This document shows, one piece after another, positions 7,347 through 12,409 of a DNA stretch of 12,409 nt; within the stretch, counting starts at the first letter, position 1; each line of letters begins with the position of its first letter. Made by a program: the position numbers and the translations under genes. Location of the stretch: positions 1-12,409 of the forward strand of contig JAXMAC010000108.1 in the NCBI GenBank assembly GCA_046350595.1, written 5' to 3'. The notes beneath the pieces are model-generated. The model had not been told where the DNA came from. It ran no database searches and saw nothing but the letters and a program-made list of their open reading frames with translations. This DNA is from JAHFOW01 sp046350595. Its GTDB lineage: Bacteria > Planctomycetota > Brocadiia > Brocadiales > Brocadiaceae.

Positions 7347-7352
7347 AGTAGT
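7331..7352. repeat. Right member of the paired repeat, at the ORF start
   Basis: Plus strand CCATTAACTTCTTC then ATAGTAGT. On the minus strand this is ACTACTATGAAGAAG, which contains the start codon and the MKKLM codons of the 518-residue ORF. The copy beyond the ORF stop (5751-5772) also translates to KKLM on the minus strand. Confidence 0.4.
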
Positions 7353-7428
7353 GTCCTCTAAATTGTATGATTACTATTTACGAGGATAATACTATACCTT
7401 ATAATAGACAAAAATTCATATTTTGGTT

Positions 7429-7443
7429 GCGGCCAGAGGCCGC
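7429..7443. repeat. GCGGCC-aga-GGCCGC hairpin
   Basis: A perfect six-base GC stem with a three-base loop, followed on the plus strand by GCTAG. It lies between the SBBP N-terminal fragment and the upstream region of the 518-residue ORF. The shape (short stem, three-base loop, then CTA) matches the hairpin pair at 7599-7652. It is more likely a member of that small palindrome family than a regulatory site. The 76 bases from here to the ORF start hold no promoter I would defend. Confidence 0.45.
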
Positions 7444-7444
7444 G

Positions 7445-7909
7445 CTAGGTGTTTTGTGGGCTAATCTTACCGCAGTCCGCAATCCCATATCCGCTATTAT
7501 CACGCTCCTCTGCTCCCACTCCCCCATCCTCCCCTGCCCCCATGCTCCCTTTTGCAAGGTCACATCGTTCATCCCTGCCTTCATTTGAATATATGGATAG
7601 CGAAGAACCTCTTCGCTCTACATCTGGCGAAGCACCGCTTCGCCCTACATTTTTTGGCAATGAATAGACAATCTCACCCTCATTTGTCACAAACACCGTC
7701 CCGCCGAAGGTATTCGCATAGAACTTCATCTGTTCATCCGCCTGACCTTCATTTGCAATAAAGGGTAATTGAAGACTCTGTGTTTTTTTGCTAAATTCAT
7801 CCATTGTCGGCTTAATTTTAACGTCTTCCCCTCGTACATTAATATTTACGGCTAATACACCTGATAAAATAACTGCAGACACTAATAAAAACCTTTTTCT
7901 CATTTTCAT
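7445..7909 (-). pseudogene. SBBP beta-propeller protein, N-terminal fragment
   Basis: The start is ATG 7909, with GGGAGGA six bases upstream; a start at 7981 would put this site inside the gene. MKMRKRFLLVSAVILSGVLA is a signal peptide. Next come LQLPFIANEGQADEQMKFYA and GGTVFVTNEGEIVYSLPK, the conserved entry domain of SBBP-repeat proteins. From NVGRSGASPDVERRG on, the frame translates palindromic and purine-rich repeat DNA and stops at 7445, about 100 bases before the 518-residue ORF. The protein resumes at 5734-3226. Without the insertion the gene would encode a secreted protein of roughly 950 to 1000 residues. The whole is read as one pseudogene in four pieces (7445-7909, 4985-5734, 4681-5000, 3226-4680). 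Confidence 0.78.
7599..7652. repeat. Tandem pair of 27-base hairpin repeats with compensatory changes
   Basis: Unit A is AGCGAAGA-acc-TCTTCGCT (7599-7617); unit B is GGCGAAGC-acc-GCTTCGCC (7626-7644). Both have perfect 8-base stems, the same loop and a CTACAT-type trailer, in 27-base register. The stems differ at two positions, and each difference is matched by its partner base. The pair lies in the SBBP reading frame and encodes the VGRSGASPDVERRGSS block. Confidence 0.75.
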
Positions 7910-8082
7910 GATATTCCTCCCGAAGGATTTCCTTGAAATTAATCCATTTGCATGGAAAAACACAGACCCGTTAAGAAACAAGAACTTTTATTACCTCTAC
8001 AATTTTGTAAAATACTTTTATTTGTATCCTGTTAGCTTTGCGAATTCCCTGGTTCATAGAACATCGTGCCTGTATATATATT

Positions 8083-10101
8083 CTACGGCTGCTTGAAAAT
8101 GCCATCCGCCTTCGGACCACCCAGAGCAGCTATTTCTTCTTCGGTCATCGTACGGTCAATGAACGCAATGCTGTTCACGTAAAGTTCATGGGTATAGACA
8201 CCGTTCGTGTTACCTTCATTAAAGAGCAGCATACCAGGATATGGGCTTGTATTCGAGTAGAGAGAAAATTGCTTGTCGTGCATTGAGGTGCCAGTGCCAT
8301 GGTGGACATTCTTGCCGTTGCAGTAATAATCAATGACGCCTGCATTCAGATTTGCTACAAAGGCAACACGGAACCATGTATTTGCTGCAACGATCCCCGC
8401 AGCGGATTCACCAATACCATATCCCCACAATTGTCCCGATGGGCCAATGTAAAATTCGGACTCATTGGTATTTTCGGGATGAGTGTTGTACATCGGTGTC
8501 CAGTTAAGGTTCCCAGGGATAAGCACGTCGGCAATCCAGGTATATTGATTAATGTACTTTCCCCCGCCGTTCGGACCGCTATCGGTAAACGTGAGATAAT
8601 AGCCATTGCTCTTACCGGTAAAGGCAGGTACGCGCATGTAAGCAGCGGGCTGACCATCGATATGCGGCACAGTCGAGCCGTCGGTTGTGCCGAAGCTTGT
8701 CAAGCCTGGTGTTGCGCCGTCGGCATATTCCATCACACCATTGCCAATCGCCGCCGAAAGATCACTACTGTCAAAAGTCCACTCGTAGCTTGCCGTGGGC
8801 GGTACGCATGTAAAATTTATATCATTTACCTGATCATTCTCGGTGATCTCTACCGTCTTTGTGCCGCCTTTTTTACAATTAACTACTTTTATTTTATACG
8901 TGCCGTTGCTCAGCTTACTGAAGTTATACTTCCCATTGCCGTTCGTATTCGCTGTCTTTTTAAAAACAGGGTGTGATGGAACAGTCCTCTTTAGCAGAAC
9001 CTTTTTTCCTGCCAGGGGTTCATCTGAATCATCTGTTACAGTCCCGGAGATGCCTCCGGTATCATCAGAACAATCGCATAGACATATTATATCAAGACCG
9101 TTTTCACCGATTATATATATTATACTACCAGAAACAAATATCCAATCACCTCCCACAGGATATTTCCAAATTAATTTTGGACTTGCCGGATTCGATACAT
9201 CAAATATATGAAGTCCACAAGAAGCAAGAACGTATGCGGTTGTTCCTGAAATATACAATCCTCGTCCAAAACATAGGTTGTATGAATCCGCGTGTCCCAA
9301 AAGTTTGGGATTTGAGGGATTGGATACATCTATTGTTAGTAAATATTTTGATGAATCAATAGCACCAGCTACATAAGCAGTCGTGCCAGAAACAAATACT
9401 CCAAAGAGGTCTCCATCCACAAGATATTTACTTATAAGCTTTGGACTTGTAGGTTTGGATATATCGATTATCAAAAGGCCGCCATCCCAGTTCCAGCTAC
9501 CTGAAAAAGCAACATATGCCCTTGTTCCATAAACATATATATCTTCTACATCTTGAGTATTTACTAACGCATCTGCCAGAATTCCTTGCAATTTTGGGTT
9601 TTTAGGATTGGATACATCAAATATCCGAAAATCTCCATCATTGTCAGTCACATATGCTGTTTTATCTGACACAAATATATTACTTAAAAATGCGGTATAA
9701 TAGCGACCCAGGACTTCCGGCTTGGTGGGATCGGAAACATCGATTGTATGCAGTCCTTCATAATTAAGCACATACGCTGTTTTGTCCGATACATATATTT
9801 CAGATACTCGTATGTCCAGGGAACCCACGAGTTTTGGTTTTTTCGGGTTTGACACGTCAAGTATTAAAAGACTATTATTAAATCCTAAATATGCTGTAGT
9901 GCCTGATACACATCCATCAAGTGTAAATTCTTTATAATATTTTCCAATACGCTTCATGCATTGTCTGGCATTTGCATGTGCTAAAAACACACCTGCATAG
10001 AGCAAGACAAGTATAAAGAGGCTTAAGAAAAATATCATCTTTCGAGACTTTAAGAAATTATACGACATCGGTTTGTTCTTACCGGGCGATAACAAATGCA
10101 T
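8083..10101 (-). CDS. Secreted LVIVD-repeat protein with carboxypeptidase-regulatory-like and LamG-like domains
   Basis: 672 residues from ATG 10101, with AAGGAG seven bases upstream. Residues 1-45 are a signal peptide with an extended charged start (cleavage after AHANA). About 50-342 carry seven LVIVD-type repeats (forms of L.I.DVSNP..PK plus TAYV strands); the seventh is degenerate (GLDIICLCDC). A Cys-rich joint follows. Residues 350-432 repeat the module of the 1858-3156 protein (ISGTVTDDSDEPLAGKKVLLKR to INFTC). About 436-660 form a concanavalin-like/LamG-type sandwich: YEWTFDSSDLSAAIGNG, YTWIADVLIPG, ANTWFRVAFVANL, DYYCNGKNVH, and the closing NSIAFIDRTMTEEEIAALGG that is common at the end of LamG domains. 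It is predicted to act outside the cell or in the periplasm, probably in carbohydrate or protein binding. The gene is intact, with no frame lesion. Confidence 0.88.
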   Translation of the reverse strand: MHLLSPGKNKPMSYNFLKSRKMIFFLSLFILVLLYAGVFLAHANARQCMKRIGKYYKEFTLDGCVSGTTAYLGFNNSLLILDVSNPKKPKLVGSLDIRVSEIYVSDKTAYVLNYEGLHTIDVSDPTKPEVLGRYYTAFLSNIFVSDKTAYVTDNDGDFRIFDVSNPKNPKLQGILADALVNTQDVEDIYVYGTRAYVAFSGSWNWDGGLLIIDISKPTSPKLISKYLVDGDLFGVFVSGTTAYVAGAIDSSKYLLTIDVSNPSNPKLLGHADSYNLCFGRGLYISGTTAYVLASCGLHIFDVSNPASPKLIWKYPVGGDWIFVSGSIIYIIGENGLDIICLCDCSDDTGGISGTVTDDSDEPLAGKKVLLKRTVPSHPVFKKTANTNGNGKYNFSKLSNGTYKIKVVNCKKGGTKTVEITENDQVNDINFTCVPPTASYEWTFDSSDLSAAIGNGVMEYADGATPGLTSFGTTDGSTVPHIDGQPAAYMRVPAFTGKSNGYYLTFTDSGPNGGGKYINQYTWIADVLIPGNLNWTPMYNTHPENTNESEFYIGPSGQLWGYGIGESAAGIVAANTWFRVAFVANLNAGVIDYYCNGKNVHHGTGTSMHDKQFSLYSNTSPYPGMLLFNEGNTNGVYTHELYVNSIAFIDRTMTEEEIAALGGPKADGIFKQP

Positions 10102-10132
10102 AATAAAGCTCCTTTTCTTATAACATACAAAC

Positions 10133-10162
10133 CCGGCAATCAGGGTAAAGCCCGATTGCCGG
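10133..10162 (-). terminator. Hairpin between the lipoprotein genes and the LVIVD-LamG gene
   Basis: CCGGCAATC pairs with GATTGCCGG across a short interior, with two further G-C pairs after one mismatch. It starts 15 bases past the stop at 10177 and is followed on the minus strand by GGGTTTGTATG. The T-tract is poor, so termination may be partial; an intergenic palindrome is the alternative. Confidence 0.5.
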
Positions 10163-10176
10163 ATTTGGGTACAATA

Positions 10177-10500
10177 TTAATTCGTTAACGGCGTTAATAA
10201 AGGCACGAGATTATCGGGTACTTCGTCTTTCAGAGAGATAACAAGCCCACCGGTGTCGGGCAGTGAAGCGTGTTTTTCGGCAAGTGTGGTCTCAATTTTT
10301 TTGGGTGTCAATGCCCACATCGCCTCGGTTGCCGGGTCTACGGCGAGATATCCAATGAGGCCACCAAAAAATATGTTACCGCCGATATACCACCCGCCTG
10401 GTTTTGGAACAAGTTGTACCTCTACAGGGTCGTAGCCATCTTTTTCAATCACAACCCTATATGTAGCGCCTTCAAACCATCTTACTCCACGCTTTAAATC
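10177..10500 (-). pseudogene. PEGA-type lipoprotein, C-terminal part (shifted frame)
   Basis: This continues the lipoprotein that starts at 10688, in a different frame. Reading in from about 10500 gives DLKRGVRWFEGATYRVVIEK, then DGYDPVEVQL, typical of PEGA-like domains (F.GATY.V.I.KDGY). A glycine-rich hydrophobic segment follows, WYIGGNIFFGGLIGYLAVDP, then ALTPKKIETTL and a tail ending TPLTN. The ATG at 10452 is inside the domain and lacks a ribosome site, so it is not the real start. In related small lipoproteins the two halves form one protein of about 160 residues. A single missing base near 10498-10505 would account for the break. It is either a recent mutation or an assembly error, since the sequence on both sides is well preserved. 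Confidence 0.72.
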
Positions 10501-10688
10501 AGGCGTGCGGGTGTATTTGCGGAATGTACGACATTGTTCTGTCCATCGTAAACCGTTACCTTAGCGCCATCTGGAGTTGAACTGATAGGCACCTTTTGCG
10601 CACTGCCATTAATGATAGATGCACATCCGGCAACCAAAAAAAACAAACCTGCCAATCCTGCAAGAATAACACTTTGCTTTTTTATCAT
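10494..10688 (-). pseudogene. PEGA-type lipoprotein, N-terminal part with lipobox
   Basis: ATG 10688 has AGGAG about ten bases upstream. MIKKQSVILAGLAGLFFLVAGC is a lipoprotein signal with lipobox VAGC, so the mature chain would be lipid-anchored at Cys22. The next segment, ASIINGSAQKVPISSTPDGA, then VTVYDGQNN and HSANTPAR, matches the common pattern of these envelope lipoproteins (C.SI..G..Q.V.I.S.P.GA.V.VYD). Translation stops at TAA 10494, while the remainder lies in another frame (10177-10500). It is the third gene of the lipoprotein group, 119 bases after the end of the 10808-11428 gene. The function of the family is unknown; PEGA domains are usually read as surface or wall-associated. 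Confidence 0.72.
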
Positions 10689-10701
10689 TATCCATATCTC
10701 C

Positions 10702-10788
10702 TCAATTAGATTCTTTTCGAATGTTCTTTACAAGTACCTCGTTCCTGCCACAAAGGGTACAACAGCTCCACTTTTGCGCTACCTTGAT
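10702..10788 (-). CDS. Possible 28-residue Cys-rich micro-ORF without ATG
   Basis: In the gap between two lipoprotein genes, the frame ending at TGA 10702 reads KVAQKWSCCTLCGRNEVLVK and ends NIRKESN. CC..CG resembles half of a zinc-ribbon knuckle. A strong GGAGG lies four bases before an ATC codon at 10788, a rare start; no ATG, GTG or TTG fits. The frame is open further upstream into the 3' end of the neighbouring gene, so it could be chance or a gene remnant. Confidence 0.22.
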   Translation of the reverse strand: MKVAQKWSCCTLCGRNEVLVKNIRKESN

Positions 10789-10808
10789 ACCACCTCCTCT
10801 CGTGGTAT
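10787..10808. other. ATACCAC/GTGGTAT hairpin enclosing a Shine-Dalgarno-like sequence
   Basis: A perfect seven-base stem (10787-10793 with 10802-10808) and an eight-base loop. It begins at the stop codon of the 10808-11428 gene. On the minus strand loop and stem contain GAGGAGGTG, a strong ribosome-site-like sequence with no standard start codon at the right distance. Confidence 0.45.
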
Positions 10809-11428
10809 TAAAATTTTCCCGTTTTCCTTGCAAATTCTCTGATCTCCGGAGAAGATGATATTGTCTGAAAGGATTTCTGAAATAACTCTGTAAGACATGT
10901 TTCGATTTGCTTCTTTGCATTACTTGTGTTCGTAAAGACGTTTCCCGTTTTTTCCTTTCCTTCTCTTTTAATGGTGTCCACCCATATCGTATTTCCGTTC
11001 AGGTCCTCCATTTTCCATTCTAACATGAACGTCAGAATTGAGTCGCCAAAAGCCGTGACGCCAAAAGTTCGGTCGGCTAATACCATCCTTGGTATGAGAA
11101 TAGCTTCTACCCCGGCATTGTTTCTGCCACTTTTTGACTGTGTAACGATAACTGATGAAAACAACTTCTGTGCAACAGACTCGGTATTCAGCAAAAAGGC
11201 ATCGCCCAAGGGAATACGAAAGACATCTCCCATAGAGTGCTTTTCCCACTGGGCTGTGCGTAATTCGTTAGACTGAACAAGTTCTATGTTCAGGGGAATC
11301 TTGTCTATCTGCTGATTTAACTGAATGGGCTGAGTGGGACACTTGTATACGTGTGCACAGCCGGCAAAAACGGTTGTAAGAAACAACAGCAGGATGCAAA
11401 AAATACCTCTTTTCTTTGATATAATCAT
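10808..11428 (-). CDS. Conserved lipoprotein of unknown function
   Basis: 206 residues from ATG 11428, with a weak AAAGGA site about ten bases upstream. The N-terminus MIISKKRGIFCILLLFLTTV, then FAGC, is a lipoprotein signal with cleavage before Cys23. The mature part has no transmembrane segment. It includes PIQLNQQIDKIPLNIELV, ELRTAQWEKHSMGDVFRIPL, a central beta region (AILIPRMVLADRTFG, SILTFMLEWKMEDLNG, IWVDTIKREG) and a helical tail (LTELFQKSFQTISSSPEIRE). I have seen this pattern in uncharacterised envelope lipoproteins and cannot name it. The IPRMV.....GVTAFGD...L.WKM.D..G pattern is reminiscent of outer-membrane assembly-type lipoproteins, but that is weak. It is the middle gene of the group, 58 bases after the previous stop. 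Confidence 0.75.
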   Translation of the reverse strand: MIISKKRGIFCILLLFLTTVFAGCAHVYKCPTQPIQLNQQIDKIPLNIELVQSNELRTAQWEKHSMGDVFRIPLGDAFLLNTESVAQKLFSSVIVTQSKSGRNNAGVEAILIPRMVLADRTFGVTAFGDSILTFMLEWKMEDLNGNTIWVDTIKREGKEKTGNVFTNTSNAKKQIETCLTELFQKSFQTISSSPEIREFARKTGKF

Positions 11429-11486
11429 GTGATGTATTATCCTTTCTTATCAGAATTCAAACGCGAAATCGAAACGTTGTGCTTTT

Positions 11487-11915
11487 TTATTTGATATATC
11501 CGTTGGTTCCATATGTAAATTCAACTGAAGCGGACGAGTGATTGCTTCCGTCAATTGAAAATTGCTCTTTTGATACAATAAAACTTGATGTGGTACTTCG
11601 GTTTTCAGCAGTTACAAATACGGGGAGGATGTTTGCGTTCAGGAGATTGGCGCTAAAATATTTTTTAATCTCATGCTCATCTGTAAAAGGTTCAATCGCT
11701 ACGGTTAATCCATCTTTCATCTGCGAATTCTTGGACTGGTTGATCGGTATTCCTTCATGTTCGGGCAATCTCATAGTTGTGCATCCATTGAATAAAACAG
11801 TCAACGAAAGTATACAAACGAATACAAGTTTCAACCGGTAAAGAGAACACGCCTTATTTACAAATACCCTGTTATATAACACTTTAAAGAACATTTTCAT
11901 CCAATTACCATCCAC
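11487..11915 (-). CDS. Small lipoprotein, GTG start, function unknown
   Basis: 142 residues. The start is GTG 11915, since AGGAGGT (11921-11927) sits five bases upstream and a promoter lies at 11973-12001; an ATG at 12176 would place both inside the gene. A hydrophobic signal, LVFVCILSLTVLFNGC, ends in a lipobox-like FNGC, giving a mature chain from Cys. The remainder includes LTVAIEPFTDEHEIKKYFSA, LLNANILPVFVTAENRS and SFIVSKEQFSIDG. This resembles short envelope lipoproteins in which a conserved LL..NILPV.V..EN strand precedes a beta pair. The C-terminus (EFTYGTNGYIK) is short, so the protein may be truncated. It is the first gene of the lipoprotein group. I do not recognise a function. Confidence 0.7.
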   Translation of the reverse strand: MDGNWMKMFFKVLYNRVFVNKACSLYRLKLVFVCILSLTVLFNGCTTMRLPEHEGIPINQSKNSQMKDGLTVAIEPFTDEHEIKKYFSANLLNANILPVFVTAENRSTTSSFIVSKEQFSIDGSNHSSASVEFTYGTNGYIK

Positions 11916-11920
11916 TTTAT

Positions 11921-11927
11921 ACCTCCT
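11921..11927 (-). promoter_or_regulatory. Shine-Dalgarno site that fixes a GTG start
   Basis: AGGAGGT on the minus strand, five bases before GTG 11915-11913. It is a full match to the anti-Shine-Dalgarno core and much better than anything before the in-frame ATGs downstream. Confidence 0.72.
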
Positions 11928-11972
11928 GAAAGAACCGTAAAAAACCCTCAGTAGGTTAAAATAAATGCTGGC

Positions 11973-12001
11973 ATTGTAAGGCATGTTTTTTTTCGTGTCA
12001 A
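11973..12001 (-). promoter_or_regulatory. Near-consensus sigma-70 promoter of the lipoprotein group
   Basis: Minus strand TTGACA (12001-11996), a 17-base spacer with a run of eight A, and TACAAT (11978-11973). The -35 is perfect and the -10 has one mismatch. Transcription would start near 11965, giving a leader of about 50 bases before GTG 11915. The leader contains a short AACCT/GGGTT pairing followed by T residues, which might act as a weak pause; I do not claim attenuation. Confidence 0.75.
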
Positions 12002-12166
12002 GTAAAATATGGATTTTTTCAAATATTATTTTGGACAATAACAGCGTGAGCAAGGAAGAAATGGCGGAATTATAAAGAAGTGTGAAATAGGAGGGAATGC
12101 CAGGTTCTATTGATTGAAATGAAATTATAAAAAATAAATGCCCCTTGCTATATGGACATGAAGCTG

Positions 12167-12195
12167 GTAGAGACAAGGTACTGTCTTGTCTCTAC
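12167..12195. repeat. GTAGAGACAAG hairpin, dispersed-repeat type
   Basis: GTAGAGACAAG and CTTGTCTCTAC form a perfect 11-base stem around a seven-base loop GTACTGT. There is no T-tract on either strand, so it is more likely a REP-like dispersed palindrome than a terminator. It lies upstream of the lipoprotein promoter and downstream of whatever plus-strand gene begins to its right. Confidence 0.6.
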
Positions 12196-12203
12196 ATGAA
12201 TAA

Positions 12204-12409
12204 TATGAGAGTGAAGAGAAAGGGAAGCAAGACAATGAAGTTTTAGAGAAGATAAAACATGTGCGTCCCTTTAAAGATGATAAACGGAATTCGGGTATAG
12301 AGACAGCAGGAAGGGAGCTATTATTAGGGAAGAAATTCTATGAAGATAAGAAAAATATTTTTTACACCACCATACCAATAATAACCCCTTCAAATACTAA
12401 TTTGCCGTC
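12204..12409 (+). CDS. Unidentified open frame running off the right edge
   Basis: After a TAA at 12201 the plus-strand frame stays open for 68 codons to the window end. It includes KIKHVRPFKDDKRNSGIETA and later LLLGKKFYEDKKNIFYTTIP. It has no ATG; the only conventional start is GTG 12261, which lacks a ribosome site. The composition looks protein-like (charged, with a plausible strand near the end), but I do not recognise a family. It may be a 5'-truncated remnant or chance. Confidence 0.25.

Noticed and set aside
7347..7428. TTTTTG-17-TATTAT as a promoter for the 518-residue ORF
   Set aside because: The -35 is a poor match in AT-rich DNA, where such pairs are common by chance.
5783..7455. 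GTGTTTT at 5783-5789 and again at 7449-7455 as a target-site duplication of the 518-residue element
   Set aside because: It is only seven AT-rich bases, one copy directly abuts the stop codon, and the implied ends share no terminal inverted repeat. Too weak without other copies to compare.
7445..7660. Short spaced repeats in the SBBP spacer as a CRISPR array
   Set aside because: There are only two adjacent 27-base hairpin units, with no spacers of even length and no neighbouring cas-like gene.
8299..8976. 225-residue plus-strand frame opposite the LamG-like domain
   Set aside because: The minus-strand protein is clearly recognisable here. The plus frame has no domain, signal or ribosome site.
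11916..12176. N-terminal extension of the first lipoprotein to ATG 12176
   Set aside because: It would translate the promoter, leader and ribosome site, and would bury the lipoprotein signal 87 residues inside the chain.

Overview
The window reads as an accessory stretch of a Gram-negative-type genome of moderate GC. I lean towards an anammox-type planctomycete (Brocadiales). The reasons are the combination of SBBP, LVIVD and RCC1 beta-propeller proteins, several small lipoproteins, and coding regions laced with dispersed palindromic repeats. This is inference from memory of such genomes, not a search result. Nearly every gene lies on the minus strand; the main exception is a 5'-truncated HAD-type hydrolase at the left edge.

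Left to right: (1) 3-542, plus strand, the end of a HAD-family hydrolase. (2) 583-1752, minus strand, a gene graveyard: a signal peptide followed by decayed RCC1 repeats, then a broken type II toxin-antitoxin pair, then a fibronectin-III-like C-terminus. The simplest reading is one old secreted RCC1-FnIII protein gene interrupted by a toxin-antitoxin module, with both now dead. (3) 1858-3156, an intact secreted seven-repeat LVIVD protein with a carboxypeptidase-regulatory-like C-terminal module, starting at TTG. (4) 3226-7909, a large secreted SBBP-repeat gene (seven repeats plus an Ig-like tail) broken by two frameshifts and split by a 518-residue ORF of a family I cannot name. Its N-terminal spacer is full of short palindromes. 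(5) 8083-10101, an intact second LVIVD protein with the same C-terminal module plus a LamG-like domain. (6) 10177-11915, three small lipoprotein genes downstream of a near-consensus sigma-70 promoter; the last is frameshifted. (7) 12167-12409, a strong dispersed-type hairpin and an unidentified plus-strand open frame running off the edge.

Functionally, the window is a cell-envelope or extracytoplasmic gene neighbourhood. Four different secreted proteins are each built of about seven propeller-type repeats, and three proteins are predicted lipid-anchored. No enzyme pathway can be read from it. The most unusual items are the unassigned 518-residue element protein with a paired repeat structure at its two ends, the tandem hairpins with compensatory changes, and the layered pseudogenes at the left. 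I found no tRNA, rRNA or CRISPR array.
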